A stretch of DNA of 64,000 nucleotides from Limosilactobacillus kribbianus (GTDB lineage Bacteria > Bacillota > Bacilli > Lactobacillales > Lactobacillaceae), in NCBI RefSeq assembly GCF_026413145.1, contig NZ_JAOVYZ010000003.1:34839-98838 (forward strand), written 5' to 3'. The notes under the pieces were generated by a model. The model worked only from the letters and a program-made list of their open reading frames with translations, was not told the origin of the DNA and did not search any database. Positions 8,765-18,851 of this stretch are shown one piece after another; position 1 is the stretch's first letter; the number at the start of each line of letters is the position of its first letter. The position numbers were made by a program, and so were the translations under genes.

Positions 8765-9475
8765 TTAATGATCCCTTTCGTATTTCCACAGGTTGTCTAA
8801 GACATTGTCGAGTACCTTTTGCTTGCTGTCGGGAAAAATCACTTTTAACCCCTTTTTCTGCAGATACTCCCCAGTGCTCTTTCCCAAGACATAGTAGTTA
8901 ATGTCGCGATAACTGCTGCTATCGACCTTCGTCATTACTTCATACATCCGATCAAAGTTAGAGGGACTGGTGACGAGGGCACTGGTGATGTGTTGCTTCA
9001 TAAAGATCTTCAGCGCCTTACCAGCATGTGCTTGATCCCAAGTGTTGCGATAAATTACCAATTTTTCGCCAATGAAGTCGGCATAGTACTTGTTTGCCAG
9101 GTCACCGATTAGCCAGCAAACGTCGGTGATCCCGTCATGTTTCAATTCCGTCAAGAGCGCCTGCCGATTTTCCCCGGCAGCGACCTTAATCGGGTTAGCA
9201 ACGTTTGCCGCCAGGAGATCCCGTGCCTTGGCACTCAAGACATAAATCGTGGCCGTTGGATTGAGCTTTTTCAAGTGATCACAATAGGTTTGCGCGCCGA
9301 ATAAACTCGTAATTGCCAGGGTATTACTCTCCCGCAAGCGCGCTTTCTCCGCCGCATTGAGCTTAACCGCTTTCAAAATCCGAAACGGAAAATAGATCAC
9401 ATCATCTTTTTGCTCCAATTTCATTCGCCAATAAATTGGAACCTTATTTTTCGGGTACGTAATTAAAATTGCCAA
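8765..9475 (-). CDS. hemD: Uroporphyrinogen-III synthase (stand-alone)
   Basis: 236 residues. The start is TTG 9475 (MAILITYP), 7 nt behind AGGAGG; the extension to 9505 runs over that site. HemD closes hydroxymethylbilane to uroporphyrinogen III with inversion of ring D. Sequence identity across this family is low; support comes from the N-terminal ILITYP strand, the central TNVCW-type region (DGITDVCWLIG) and the C-terminal ALVTSPSNFDRMYEV block, the usual HemD active-site region. A second HemD-like domain is fused to the methyltransferase at 22092-23489; this free copy is the likelier active synthase. Confidence 0.85.
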   Translation of the reverse strand: MAILITYPKNKVPIYWRMKLEQKDDVIYFPFRILKAVKLNAAEKARLRESNTLAITSLFGAQTYCDHLKKLNPTATIYVLSAKARDLLAANVANPIKVAAGENRQALLTELKHDGITDVCWLIGDLANKYYADFIGEKLVIYRNTWDQAHAGKALKIFMKQHITSALVTSPSNFDRMYEVMTKVDSSSYRDINYYVLGKSTGEYLQKKGLKVIFPDSKQKVLDNVLDNLWKYERDH

Positions 9476-9486
9476 AATTTTTCCTC

Positions 9487-10077
9487 CTACAAATTGAGCT
9501 GCCAACGTTGGACCTTGCCCGCTTGCAGCTCCAGCGCGCTATAACACGCTGCCTTAAAATCAAGTGAATAAAAATCGGCGCTTGGATCCACCAATTCTTG
9601 ATAGATCAAGCGAATTGTCCCCAGGTGGGCAACCACCATCACGGTATCTTCATCCGTGGAGTGCGCCAAAAGCCAGTTGAGCCCCCGCAAAACCCGCGTC
9701 CGGAATTCAGGAAAGGGCTCAACCGTCGGCGGTGCATAGGTCAATGGTGCCTGTAGCCAGCGCTGCCACTCCTGCGGATAGCGCGCTTCGATCTCGTCGG
9801 CATCCAGTCCTTCCCAATCACCAAAGCCCTTTTCCGCGAGGTTTGGAATGGTGATTGTGGGCACGGCTGGCAAGGCCTTTTGCAGAGGACGCAGCGTTTC
9901 CTGTGTCCGGCGTAGATTTGTTTTTACCAAAATCGTTGGTGCTTCTTTTTGGACCTTTGCCGCGAGCTTCAAGGCTTGCTGGCGGCCATGCTCATCTAAG
10001 GGCACATCGGCCTGCCCGTAGAATTTGCGCTGTTTATTATATTCGGTTTCCCCGTGCCGGGCTAAAAGTAATCTCAT
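9487..10077 (-). CDS. cobC: Alpha-ribazole phosphatase (histidine phosphatase family)
   Basis: 196 residues. The phosphatase signature LLARHGETEYN is at residues 4-14 and the second catalytic His is in VVAHLGTIR. CobC removes the 5' phosphate of alpha-ribazole phosphate or of cobalamin 5'-phosphate at the end of nucleotide-loop assembly. The start ATG overlaps the cobS stop by one base (TGATG), which suggests translational coupling. Its place between cobS and hemD supports CobC over a general phosphoglycerate mutase. Confidence 0.92.
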   Translation of the reverse strand: MRLLLARHGETEYNKQRKFYGQADVPLDEHGRQQALKLAAKVQKEAPTILVKTNLRRTQETLRPLQKALPAVPTITIPNLAEKGFGDWEGLDADEIEARYPQEWQRWLQAPLTYAPPTVEPFPEFRTRVLRGLNWLLAHSTDEDTVMVVAHLGTIRLIYQELVDPSADFYSLDFKAACYSALELQAGKVQRWQLNL

Positions 10078-10835
10078 CAGCCCAGCCTCATCAAAATAGT
10101 CAGTGCAAGCAAAAAGATCAGCGGGGAAAGGGAAGCAAAGGCACCCAGGGTATCGCCGGGGGTTCCGCCGAGGACTTTGGTGACCTTGCGCCGGTAAAAG
10201 TAAGCGGCGAGTGGGATCATCAGGTAGCTAATCAACCCCTGCCAGGAAAAGCAAAGGGTCACCACCACTAAGGCAAAAACTTGGGCTACTACAATCCGCC
10301 ACGGTTGAATGCCCAGCCAAATGTTGGAAAGCCCCTTCTTGTTCCCCGGATAGACCATGTGGTAAAAGAGCAAGGACAGACCGGCCTTGGTCAGCATGGT
10401 CAGACACACCGTTAAAAGAACCATGTGCAAGCGGTCAAAATGAGAACTGATAATCATTCCTAAACCGCCAACCAGGCAGTAGTAATAGATGAGTGCCAGG
10501 CTGCCCATCGTCCCGAGCCGACTATCCTTCATGATCTTAAAAATCTTGTCGGGCGTCCGCGACGAAAATAAGCCGTCCGCCATATCCGCCAGGGCGTCCA
10601 AATGAAAGCCCCCCGTTAACAGCCCATCCGTGATCCAGTACAGGAGCCAGGCAAACCAAAGGGGAAAAAGCGCGGTGTAGCCCCAAAAGAGCAATCCCTC
10701 AACGCAGCCGAGCAAAAAGCCAAACAGGGTAATGTATTGAATACTCGTCTTAAATTTATTAGTTGCGTCGTCAATCGGAACCGGGATATTAAGCTTTGTA
10801 AAAAATTGACCAAATAAAATTAATGCTTTGCCCAT
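10077..10835 (-). CDS. cobS: Adenosylcobinamide-GDP ribazoletransferase (cobalamin synthase)
   Basis: 252-residue integral membrane protein with about six hydrophobic segments. It joins adenosylcobinamide-GDP with alpha-ribazole (phosphate) at the membrane. The acidic substrate/metal motif is GGFHLDALADMADGLFSS, followed by KIMKDSRLGTMGS, both diagnostic for CobS. It follows cobU by 8 nt. Confidence 0.95.
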   Translation of the reverse strand: MGKALILFGQFFTKLNIPVPIDDATNKFKTSIQYITLFGFLLGCVEGLLFWGYTALFPLWFAWLLYWITDGLLTGGFHLDALADMADGLFSSRTPDKIFKIMKDSRLGTMGSLALIYYYCLVGGLGMIISSHFDRLHMVLLTVCLTMLTKAGLSLLFYHMVYPGNKKGLSNIWLGIQPWRIVVAQVFALVVVTLCFSWQGLISYLMIPLAAYFYRRKVTKVLGGTPGDTLGAFASLSPLIFLLALTILMRLG

Positions 10836-10843
10836 TTCATCAC

Positions 10844-11434
10844 CTACTTAATTTTTTGTGCAATGCCACTGACAACAAAATAGACTGAGTCAGCCTGCTT
10901 GGCGATGAGCTGATTAACTTCCCCATAGAGGTCGCGCAGAATCCGCGTCTGTTTCGTGGCCGGGACAACTCCCAAACCGACTTCATCACTGACAATCACC
11001 ATTGACTGCTGATTGGCGCGCTGAGCCTGCAGGATTTTTTGCCAGTTATCCATAATCAGCTGGCGGATTGCAGCCAAGTCATCAGCCGTGGTCGCTTCCA
11101 AATACTCATCAATTTTATCCGCCGTGGTTTGCTTCAGGACGCAATCGTAAAAGAGGTTGGTCACCAGCATGATCGCGTCATCAAGCAAATAGCCATCAAG
11201 GTGGCGCTGAGCGATCAACTGCTCAATTCCCCGATACTGTTCAGCGGTCTCCCAGTTGGCGGACCGCCGTGCCTGATGCCGGCGGATTCGCAGCTGCATT
11301 TCACCGTCGGGGTTCTTCACGACCCCCGTTGCAATGTAGCAGACGTGCTGGTCGCGGGAATACAAATTTTCGGCAAATTCAGACTTGCCGCTCTTGGCGC
11401 CCCCAATGACAAAGGTAAGTCCCTTCTTTTCCAT
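10844..11434 (-). CDS. cobU: Adenosylcobinamide kinase / adenosylcobinamide-phosphate guanylyltransferase
   Basis: 196 residues from ATG 11434 behind GGAAGGTG; a longer reading from 11479 would start in the terminator hairpin and is rejected. CobU phosphorylates adenosylcobinamide and then attaches GMP. The P-loop is GGAKSGKS (residues 11-18), and the His expected to carry GMP is in IRRHQARR. IVSDEVGLGVVPATKQTR is the conserved second nucleotide site. A strong hairpin with a T-run lies immediately upstream, separating it from hemL. Confidence 0.95.
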   Translation of the reverse strand: MEKKGLTFVIGGAKSGKSEFAENLYSRDQHVCYIATGVVKNPDGEMQLRIRRHQARRSANWETAEQYRGIEQLIAQRHLDGYLLDDAIMLVTNLFYDCVLKQTTADKIDEYLEATTADDLAAIRQLIMDNWQKILQAQRANQQSMVIVSDEVGLGVVPATKQTRILRDLYGEVNQLIAKQADSVYFVVSGIAQKIK

Positions 11435-11450
11435 TATCTTTTCACCTTCC

Positions 11451-11487
11451 AAAAAGGGGCCGTGACAAATCACTGTCACAGCCCCTT
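11451..11487 (-). terminator. Terminator/attenuator inside the operon between hemL and cobU
   Basis: On the minus strand AAGGGGCTGTGACA pairs with TGTCACGGCCCCTT (one bulge), followed by TTTTT and then directly by the cobU ribosome site. It should cut or reduce hem transcript read-through into cobUSC-hemD-cobT. Confidence 0.8.
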
Positions 11488-11495
11488 AATCTTAA

Positions 11496-12791
11496 TTAAT
11501 TGGTTGCTGCCTTAAATGCGGCATCAAATGCTGCAATTGTCTTTTCAATGTCCTCGTCGGTGTGCTTCGTTGAGATAAAGTTCGTCTCAAATTGAGATGG
11601 TGCGACGTAGACACCATTCTCAAGCAGCTTCCAGAAGCACTTTTCAAAGAGCTGCTGGTCGCAAGCCTTGACGTCATCGAAGTTATTGATCGGATTGCTG
11701 TTGTAGAAGTAGCTCCACATAGTCCCAACGTGGTGAACAGTCATTGGAACCCCGTACTTGTCAGCCGCAGCCTTAATACCAGCGGTCAGGGTGGCCACCT
11801 TCTTTTCCATCTGGTCATAGTCTTCTGGCGTCAGTTGTTCCAGCGTGCTGATTCCACCGGTCATGGCCAATGGGTTCCCGGAAAGCGTCCCCGCGTGATA
11901 AATGCTACCAGCTGGGGTGATGTTTTCCATGATTTCGCGCCGGCCACCAAATGCACCAACCGGCAGGCCACCGCCGATGACCTTCCCCAGCGTGGTCAGG
12001 TCAGGAGTGATGTTAACCAGACTCTGCACACCGTGGAAGGCAGCCCGGAAGCCGGACATTACTTCGTCAAAGATCAAGAGGGCACCGTGTTCCTTGGTCA
12101 CATCCCGCAGCGTCTGCAGGAATTCTTGGGTTCCTGGAATAACACCCATGTTCCCAGCAACTGGTTCCACGATCGCACAAGCAATCTCATCCCCATGACT
12201 GGCAAACAGCTTCTTAACCCCTTCAACGTCATTGTAGGCCACCGTCAGCGTATCATAGGCCAGGTCATCAGGAACACCTGGCGACGTGTTAATGCCAAAG
12301 GTTGCCAGCCCTGAACCGGCATCAACCAGCAGTGAGTCGCTGTGACCGTGGTAATTGCCGACAAACTTGACGATCTTGTCCCGGTGAGTGTAGCCCCGGG
12401 CCAACCGAATCGCACTCATCGTTGCTTCCGTTCCGGAAGAAACCATCCGAATCATTTCGATTGAAGGCATGATCCGGTTGACGATCTTGGCCAACTCGGT
12501 TTCTTGCAGAGTTGGAGCACCGTAGCTGGTTCCCTTGGCAACCGCCTTGTCCAGTTCGGCAACCACGTGATCATCGGCGTGCCCCAGGATTAATGGTCCC
12601 CAGGACAGGACATAGTCGATGTACTTGTTGCCATCAATGTCATAGATGTATTCATTCTTGCCGTGATCGATAAACAGGGGATCACCGCCGACATTCTTGA
12701 AGGCCCGAACAGGACTGTTCACCCCACCCGGCATGTATTGCTGCGCTTCCTTAAACGCAGCCTTGGATTTTGTTGTATCTAACTTAGTCAA
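11496..12791 (-). CDS. hemL: Glutamate-1-semialdehyde 2,1-aminomutase
   Basis: 431 residues from TTG 12791 ([10 protein letters not shown]), which is 8 nt behind AGGTGG; the GTG at 12803 overlaps that site. The enzyme moves the amino group of glutamate-1-semialdehyde to make 5-aminolevulinate (C5 route). PLP-binding Lys is in [10 protein letters not shown] (about Lys270), with the PLP Asp in [12 protein letters not shown] and the N-terminal [12 protein letters not shown] block typical for HemL. It follows hemB and supplies tetrapyrrole for the corrin ring. Confidence 0.97.
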   Translation of the reverse strand: MTKLDTTKSKAAFKEAQQYMPGGVNSPVRAFKNVGGDPLFIDHGKNEYIYDIDGNKYIDYVLSWGPLILGHADDHVVAELDKAVAKGTSYGAPTLQETELAKIVNRIMPSIEMIRMVSSGTEATMSAIRLARGYTHRDKIVKFVGNYHGHSDSLLVDAGSGLATFGINTSPGVPDDLAYDTLTVAYNDVEGVKKLFASHGDEIACAIVEPVAGNMGVIPGTQEFLQTLRDVTKEHGALLIFDEVMSGFRAAFHGVQSLVNITPDLTTLGKVIGGGLPVGAFGGRREIMENITPAGSIYHAGTLSGNPLAMTGGISTLEQLTPEDYDQMEKKVATLTAGIKAAADKYGVPMTVHHVGTMWSYFYNSNPINNFDDVKACDQQLFEKCFWKLLENGVYVAPSQFETNFISTKHTDEDIEKTIAAFDAAFKAATN

Positions 12792-12812
12792 AAGTAAAAC
12801 CACCTATCAAAA

Positions 12813-13784
12813 TTAAAGCTTCTTGGCAACGTCCTTGGCAAAGTAGGTAATGATCAGGTCAGCACCGGCACGCTTCATCCCCATTAAGACTTCGTAAACG
12901 ATCTGGTCTTCGTTGATCCAGCCCTTGGCGGCCGTTGCCTTGATCATTGCGTATTCACCGGAAACGTTGTAGGCAACCAGTGGCAGGTTCGTGTGGTCAC
13001 GAACTTCGCGCATGATATCCAGGAAGGCCATCGATGGCTTGACCATCACAAAGTCGGCGCCTTCCTTTTCATCGCTGGCAACTTCCCGCAGCGCTTCACG
13101 CCGGTTGGCCGGGTCCATCTGGTAGGTCTTCCGATCTTTTGGTCCTTCCTTGGGTGCCCCATCGGCAGCATCACGGAATGGGCCGTAAAATGAGGAAGCA
13201 AACTTAACTGCGTAGGACATGATTGGCGTATCCAAGTAGCCCGCTTCATCTAAGCCCTGCCGAATTGCTGCAACGTAACCATCCATCGCGTTGGAAGGGG
13301 CAATGATGTCGGCGCCGGCCTTAACCTGGCTGACGGCGGTCTTCGTCAGGTACTTCAGTGATTCATCGTTGACAACCACACCGTCCCGCAGGATTCCACA
13401 GTGACCAGTATCGGTGTATTCACACAGACAGGTGTCGGCAATCACGATCAAGTCAGGATAGTTCTTCTTGATCAGGCGAATTGCCTGCTGAACAATCCCG
13501 TCATCTTCCCAAGCACCGGTCCCAAATTCATCTTTCTTTTCAGGAATTCCGAAGACAATCACTGACTTGATGCCTAGATCAACGATCTCCTTAATTTCAT
13601 CAAGGATTGAGTTAATACTATAACGGTAGATTCCCGGCATCGATGCGATTTCTTCCCGATCTTGAATAGTCGCGTCCACGAAGACCGGCATAATCAAATC
13701 ATCCTTAGTTAAATGCGTTTCCCTTACCAGATCACGCATTGCAGCACTAGTCCGTAAACGACGGTGACGATCAAATTGCAACAT
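12813..13784 (-). CDS. hemB: Delta-aminolevulinic acid dehydratase (porphobilinogen synthase)
   Basis: 323 residues. It condenses two aminolevulinates to porphobilinogen. The Zn-type cysteine cluster is complete in [15 protein letters not shown] (Cys119, 121, 129). Schiff-base lysines lie in [18 protein letters not shown] and [12 protein letters not shown]. The gap to hemC upstream is 5 nt. Confidence 0.97.
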   Translation of the reverse strand: MLQFDRHRRLRTSAAMRDLVRETHLTKDDLIMPVFVDATIQDREEIASMPGIYRYSINSILDEIKEIVDLGIKSVIVFGIPEKKDEFGTGAWEDDGIVQQAIRLIKKNYPDLIVIADTCLCEYTDTGHCGILRDGVVVNDESLKYLTKTAVSQVKAGADIIAPSNAMDGYVAAIRQGLDEAGYLDTPIMSYAVKFASSFYGPFRDAADGAPKEGPKDRKTYQMDPANRREALREVASDEKEGADFVMVKPSMAFLDIMREVRDHTNLPLVAYNVSGEYAMIKATAAKGWINEDQIVYEVLMGMKRAGADLIITYFAKDVAKKL

Positions 13785-13789
13785 GATTT

Positions 13790-14707
13790 CTAATCTCCTT
13801 CAATAATTCCATATTTATCCCTTGCCAATAACTGATCGGCAACCTGCTTGCCAACTCCAGGATTATCGGCAGGAATCTTTTCTTCTTTCAACACGTGTTC
13901 ACCATTTGGTGAGGCGATTAAGCCGTCGAAGAACAGCTGACCAAACTGGGCATAGGCATGCCCACCAATTGGGAAGTTACAGCTGCCGCCAAGTTCCCGC
14001 ATAAATTCACGTTCAATCTGAATGCACTTTGCCGACTGCGGGTCATTAATCTGGTCAAGCATCTGCCGAATCGGCGCATCGTCTTTCCGACATTCAATTG
14101 CGAGACAACCCTGCCCAACAGCTGGCACAATGACATTCTTGAGCTGCAAAACGTGGTAAGCACTCAGGTCGACTTGGAGCCGCTTTAGCCCCGCTTCGGC
14201 CAAAATCACACCATCCAGGTGCTCAGTGTCAATTTTCTTCAGCCTAGTATCTATATTACCTCTGATCGGCACAATTTTTAAGTCTGGGCGGGCATTTAAT
14301 AACTGCCCCTGCCGGCGCAAACTATTGGTTCCAACCCGGGCTCCCTGTGGCAGATCCGCGATACTGGAAAAGGCCTGCCGGCTGACTAAACAGTCAAAGG
14401 GCGAGACCCGTTTCGGGAAGGCTCCTAAAATCAGGTCAGCGGGCAAAACCGGCATCACGTCCTTGAGGCTGTGAACCGCAAAGTCGATTGTGCCGTTCTG
14501 CAGTTCCTCTTCGATTTCCTTAACGAAGACCCCCTTGCCACCAATTTTAGATAGGCTGGCCTGCTGATTACGGTCGCCTTCCGTGATAACATTCTTAATC
14601 TCAAAGTCGGTTGTCGGGAAAAGTTTTTGCAAGGCCGCAATGACCAGCTTTGTCTGGGCCATTGCCAGCTTACTCTTGCGGCTTCCTACAATTACCTTAT
14701 TTGTCAT
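13790..14707 (-). CDS. hemC: Hydroxymethylbilane synthase (porphobilinogen deaminase)
   Basis: 305 residues. It links four porphobilinogens into hydroxymethylbilane. The dipyrromethane cofactor Cys is in [15 protein letters not shown] (Cys243), and [13 protein letters not shown] and HSLKDVMP (catalytic Asp) are conserved. The start overlaps the hemA end by 11 nt. Confidence 0.97.
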   Translation of the reverse strand: MTNKVIVGSRKSKLAMAQTKLVIAALQKLFPTTDFEIKNVITEGDRNQQASLSKIGGKGVFVKEIEEELQNGTIDFAVHSLKDVMPVLPADLILGAFPKRVSPFDCLVSRQAFSSIADLPQGARVGTNSLRRQGQLLNARPDLKIVPIRGNIDTRLKKIDTEHLDGVILAEAGLKRLQVDLSAYHVLQLKNVIVPAVGQGCLAIECRKDDAPIRQMLDQINDPQSAKCIQIEREFMRELGGSCNFPIGGHAYAQFGQLFFDGLIASPNGEHVLKEEKIPADNPGVGKQVADQLLARDKYGIIEGD

Positions 14708-15965
14708 TTTGCTGATTCTCCACCTTTAAATTATCCATTCCAAAGATCTTGCAGAAGAAGTCGATGTCAGCCGTTGCTCCCGGTGTAATCGACAATTCCT
14801 TGATCTCCTTGATTGGTCCCTTGATCATCTGATTGATGATGCTCTTCATGTGCTTGCTAATGACCTTGCGCTCATGAGCATCCAGTTCCGGGAGCTTCCG
14901 CAGCAAACTATCATAAGCCGTTGCCTCAATTTTTAAGGAGTGCTCACGAAGGCCTCTGATTACCGGCACAATGTGAAGCTGCTTTTCCCAGACATAGAAA
15001 TCATGAACCTCGTTGGGCACTTCTGCGGCAATTTTAGCCAGCATCTGCTTCTTCTTTTCATCGTTGGCATCGAGGATCGAGTGCAAGTTATCAATGTCGT
15101 AGTAGTCGACATCACTCTTGGGGTCAACTGCCACATTGCGCGGAACTCCCAGATCAACGATAATCGTTTCGGTGTCCGCTTTGGCCTTATAAAGTGGCTG
15201 CTTGACTGAAGCGGCAAAGACAGCCGCGTCAGCCTCGGCAACGGCATCGTCGAGCTGGTCAAAGGGGCGCGACTCCACAACCCCTTGCAGCTTGTCCGCA
15301 ATCGCTTCGGCCTTACTGTTGGTCCGATTGAGCAGCGTTACCTTGCTAAAGCCCATGTTGCTGGCGTTGTAGGCAGTGTGCTTGCCAATCTGGCCCATTC
15401 CGATCACGGCCAAGGTTTTCCCGCTGAGTGAACCAAAATCGGTCTTGATCTGGTGCAGCCCCGCTTGTCCCGAAGATTGGGCCAGCTCACTCACCCGGTA
15501 CTTGGTGTGCATTTTCTTGGAGAAGGTGATTGCCTGCCGGAAGAGGTGATTCAAAATGGCCCCCGTTGTGCCTTGCTCGTCGGCAACTTGGAAGGCGTTC
15601 TTCATCTGCCCCAAAATCTGCGGTTCGCCTTTAATAAGCGAATCGAGCCCGGTAATGACCCGAAAAAGATGCTCGGCGGTTTCTTCCCGCGTATTAATTG
15701 TCACATACTGGCTAAAGTCGTCGACCGTGTAGTGGAACCATTCCGCCAGAAAACGCTTGATATAGTAGCGCCCTGTATGAATTTGATCGACCACCGCGTA
15801 GACTTCGGTCCGGTTGCAGGTCGAAATCAATAAATTTTCCAGGATACTCTTTTCGCTGTTCAGCAATTGGTCGGCTTTCGGTACTTCTTCAGCCGAAAAC
15901 GAAAATTTCTCCCGTAGTTCAATTGGTAATTGATGATAATTCAAGCTCACACACATCAAATACAT
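14697..15965 (-). CDS. hemA: Glutamyl-tRNA reductase
   Basis: 422 residues. It reduces glutamyl-tRNA(Glu) to glutamate-1-semialdehyde with NADPH, the first step of the C5 route. The catalytic Cys50 is in LLISTCNRTEVY; the NADPH domain has VIGMGQIGKHTA, and the C-terminal dimerisation helix region is present. ATG 15965 lies 10 nt behind AAGGAG. It starts the hemA-C-B-L block, 2 nt after the dehydrogenase gene. Confidence 0.97.
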   Translation of the reverse strand: MYLMCVSLNYHQLPIELREKFSFSAEEVPKADQLLNSEKSILENLLISTCNRTEVYAVVDQIHTGRYYIKRFLAEWFHYTVDDFSQYVTINTREETAEHLFRVITGLDSLIKGEPQILGQMKNAFQVADEQGTTGAILNHLFRQAITFSKKMHTKYRVSELAQSSGQAGLHQIKTDFGSLSGKTLAVIGMGQIGKHTAYNASNMGFSKVTLLNRTNSKAEAIADKLQGVVESRPFDQLDDAVAEADAAVFAASVKQPLYKAKADTETIIVDLGVPRNVAVDPKSDVDYYDIDNLHSILDANDEKKKQMLAKIAAEVPNEVHDFYVWEKQLHIVPVIRGLREHSLKIEATAYDSLLRKLPELDAHERKVISKHMKSIINQMIKGPIKEIKELSITPGATADIDFFCKIFGMDNLKVENQQNDK

Positions 15966-15967
15966 TC

Positions 15968-16429
15968 TTACTCAAACTCCTTATGAAACTTCTGATTAAT
16001 CCAGTCCTTGATCTCATTCTTGAACTTTTTGGCCGCACTTGGTGATTTGCCAAGCGTCGAAACGCTAATAAACATATCATCCGCATTCAGCGTTGCCAGA
16101 TTGTAAAAGTCAGAATTGTTTTTGTCGCTGGTGTTATTAACTAGTTGAAAATGAGTGGCCTCGGCCTTGACCTGGTCGTTGACGGCCCGGTCATCCGTAC
16201 AGGCAATAATCATATCCATTTCTTCAACATACTTGCGTTGGTAGGTATCTTGAATCCAGTCAATCTTGGTCTGATCGATTCCTTCCGTTAGGACCGGACT
16301 GATTACCGTGGGTTTGACGCCCGCTCCGATCAATTTTTTGATCTTTCGCCGGGCCACCTTTCCGCCGCCAATGACAGCCACCCGTTTTTCCGTCAGATTT
16401 AAGATAATTGGGTATGGTGCCTTCATCAT
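15968..16429 (-). CDS. Precorrin-2 dehydrogenase / siroheme synthase N-terminal-type protein
   Basis: 153 residues from ATG 16429, 9 nt behind GAGGG; an ATG at 16438 touches that site. The Rossmann motif VAVIGGGKVARRK and the block TVISP are those of CysG-N/Met8. The enzyme oxidises precorrin-2 to sirohydrochlorin with NAD+, which is the substrate for cobalt insertion by CbiK. The protein is shorter than Met8 or YlnF-type proteins with a full chelatase domain, so it probably acts only as dehydrogenase. In the order it links cobA/hemD (precorrin-2) with cbiK. Confidence 0.9.
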   Translation of the reverse strand: MMKAPYPIILNLTEKRVAVIGGGKVARRKIKKLIGAGVKPTVISPVLTEGIDQTKIDWIQDTYQRKYVEEMDMIIACTDDRAVNDQVKAEATHFQLVNNTSDKNNSDFYNLATLNADDMFISVSTLGKSPSAAKKFKNEIKDWINQKFHKEFE

Positions 16430-16441
16430 TATAATCATCCC

Positions 16442-17944
16442 TCATTTTTCTGATTCCTGCAGAATTTGCTTCAGTTTTTCCATGTCAACGTTTTCCGCAA
16501 ATAGTCGGGCCAGGCGTTCATACTGCTGGTCTTTGTATTCACTGATTGAGACGTTTGTGTTCACCAGTGGAGCCAATCCCTTAGCAGTCCGAATCTTGTT
16601 GAGCAGGTGCCGGGTCCAGTACGGGTTGTCAAAGATCCCGTGAAGGTAGGTCCCGATAACGGTCCCGTCGTTATTCACGGCACCGTCTTCGCGCCGTTCC
16701 GGTTGACCGTTCGTTTCTTGGATTTCCGCAAAGGGGGTGGCGTTTAAGCCCAGTTTCGTTGTTCCCATGTGGATTTCATAACCCTTAAGTTCATAATTTT
16801 TCCGCTTGGCAACCGCCTGAGTCGTCGTCTTTTGTTCGTTAAAGATGGTTTCAGTATCCAGCAGTCCCAGACCGGCCTGTTCTTTAATCGGGGATTCAAT
16901 TCCCTCTGGATCATGCAGCATCCGACCAAGAATCTGGTAGCCGCCACAGATGCCAACCACGATACTGCCATCCTCGTGGGCATGAATGATTGCGTCGGCC
17001 AAGCCATTCTTCTTCAGCGCGGCCAAGTCCTCATTTGTGTTCTTGCTTCCCGGCAGGATCAATAAGTCGGGATTCCCCAGCTCCTCTGCCTTTAAAACGT
17101 AACGGACCGAAACGTCCGGCTGAATCTTGAGGCTGTGAATATCGGTGAAATTGGAAATCTTGTCAAGGTCAATCACGGCCACATCAATTGCTTTGGAAGT
17201 GTTCTTCTGGCGCGGCTTGCGCGTCAGGGAAACGCTGTCCTCCTCGTCGATATCGATGTCACTCATCGGCAGAACCCCGATGACGGGAACCCCGGTGAGC
17301 TTTTCAATCATCTTGTTACCGGGTTCCAAAAGGGTCTTGTCGCCACGGAACTTGTTGATGATGATCCCCTTGATCCGTTGCTGATCTTCCTTTGGCATCA
17401 GCTTGATCGTCCCGTAAATCGAGGCGAAGACGCCACCCTTATCAATATCCGCGACCAGAATCACCGGAGCATCCGCCATTTTGGCCATCCCCATGTTGAC
17501 GATGTCATTCTCGTTCAGGTTGATCTCGGCCGGGCTGCCGGCCCCTTCCAGCACCATCACGTCGTTTTCCGCCGCCAGGGTCTGGTAGGCCTGCATAATC
17601 TGCGGAATGAGCTGAGGCTTGAACTTGTAGTAACTGGCCGCATCCATATCGGCCAGGACCTTGCCCATCACAATTACCTGGGAGTCCTTGTCGGTGGAAG
17701 GCTTTAAGAGGATCGGGTTCATGCGAACGTCCGGGTTAATCCGCGCCGCCTCGGCCTGATAGACCTGAGCGCGTCCCATCTCGTCCCCCTTATCAGTGAT
17801 AAAGGAATTCAGCGCCATGTTTTGGGATTTAAATGGTGCAACTTTCTTTCCCTGGTTGGCTAAGATCCGGCAGACCGCGGCCGCTAACCAACTTTTACCA
17901 GCATCGGATGCCGTTCCTTGAAACATCACTGATTGTACTCCCAT
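16442..17944 (-). CDS. cbiP: Cobyric acid synthase
   Basis: 500 residues (also named cobQ). It uses glutamine and ATP to amidate four side chains of adenosylcobyrinic acid a,c-diamide. N-terminal ATP-binding region VMFQGTASDAGKSW; glutaminase domain with the nucleophile Cys in VVGICGGYQILGR and His in GTYLHGIFDN. It follows cbiO after 83 nt, the longest gap in this part of the operon. Confidence 0.96.
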   Translation of the reverse strand: MGVQSVMFQGTASDAGKSWLAAAVCRILANQGKKVAPFKSQNMALNSFITDKGDEMGRAQVYQAEAARINPDVRMNPILLKPSTDKDSQVIVMGKVLADMDAASYYKFKPQLIPQIMQAYQTLAAENDVMVLEGAGSPAEINLNENDIVNMGMAKMADAPVILVADIDKGGVFASIYGTIKLMPKEDQQRIKGIIINKFRGDKTLLEPGNKMIEKLTGVPVIGVLPMSDIDIDEEDSVSLTRKPRQKNTSKAIDVAVIDLDKISNFTDIHSLKIQPDVSVRYVLKAEELGNPDLLILPGSKNTNEDLAALKKNGLADAIIHAHEDGSIVVGICGGYQILGRMLHDPEGIESPIKEQAGLGLLDTETIFNEQKTTTQAVAKRKNYELKGYEIHMGTTKLGLNATPFAEIQETNGQPERREDGAVNNDGTVIGTYLHGIFDNPYWTRHLLNKIRTAKGLAPLVNTNVSISEYKDQQYERLARLFAENVDMEKLKQILQESEK

Positions 17945-18027
17945 GACTATTCCTCCAATTGCTAATTATTATCAATATGTACAACAACAAGGGCGCACTG
18001 CGTCCCTGTCGTTAATGGCTTTAAGCC

Positions 18028-18840
18028 TTAATTATGTTTGCGTCCTTCGTTAGCAAACAGCTCCTGTTCGCTATCATAGAGCGGTAAGCCGAGCTTTTGG
18101 TGAATTTTCACCAACCACGGCTGCTCCAGTTTATTTTCCTTTAACAGCTGCTCGTCGTTAAAGACTTCCCGTTTACCACCCTGGGCCAAAATTTTGCCAT
18201 CGCCAAGCAGGTAGAGATAATCGCAAACCTCATACATGAAATCCATGTCGTGGCTCGACAAAATAATGTGCTGACCGTTAGCAACCAGCTTTTGAATCAA
18301 CATTTTCATCCGTAGCCGTCCATCTGGATCAAGGCCCGACGTCGGCTCATCAAGCAGGATCCATTCCGAGCCAATCACCATGATGCCGGCAATTGCCACC
18401 CGCTTTTTCTGCCCCCCACTCAGGTACTGAATTGGACGGTCCTTGAGCGGCAAAATATCCAGTTCTTTGAGGACCCGTTCGACCTTGGCCTGAATCTCAT
18501 CAGCCGGAACCTTCAGATTATGCAGGGCAAAGGCAACGTCATCCTTCACAATTGAATAGAAGATCTGCTGATCCGAATTCTGAAAGACGATCCCGATTTT
18601 TCTGCGCAGGGCCCGCAAACCCTTCTTAGAATACTCGACCGGTTGGCCATCAACAAGAATTTCCCCGCCGGTTGGTTTCAGCTCACCAACCAGGTTCAAA
18701 AACAGTGTCGACTTTCCGGCCCCGTTGTGCCCCATGATGCCGATCACCTTGTGACTGTCGGCACCGATCTTTAATGAAATATCATCTAGGATCTGGTGCT
18801 TGTCATCATAACTAAAACTGAGATGCTTTAACTCTATCAC
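18028..18840 (-). CDS. cbiO: Cobalt ECF transporter ATP-binding subunit
   Basis: 270 residues, GTG start 7 nt behind AGGAGG. All ABC motifs are clear: Walker A GHNGAGKST, Q-loop VFQNSDQQIF, signature YLSGGQKKR, Walker B WILLDEPTSG and the switch His in SSHDMDF. It drives Co2+ uptake with CbiM, CbiN and CbiQ, encoded directly upstream. Confidence 0.96.
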   Translation of the reverse strand: MIELKHLSFSYDDKHQILDDISLKIGADSHKVIGIMGHNGAGKSTLFLNLVGELKPTGGEILVDGQPVEYSKKGLRALRRKIGIVFQNSDQQIFYSIVKDDVAFALHNLKVPADEIQAKVERVLKELDILPLKDRPIQYLSGGQKKRVAIAGIMVIGSEWILLDEPTSGLDPDGRLRMKMLIQKLVANGQHIILSSHDMDFMYEVCDYLYLLGDGKILAQGGKREVFNDEQLLKENKLEQPWLVKIHQKLGLPLYDSEQELFANEGRKHN

Positions 18841-18851
18841 ACATATCCCTC

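Noticed and set aside
17945..18027. Terminator between cbiO and cbiP
   Set aside because: A short AGGGACGC/GCGCCCT stem exists but has a mismatch and no T-run.
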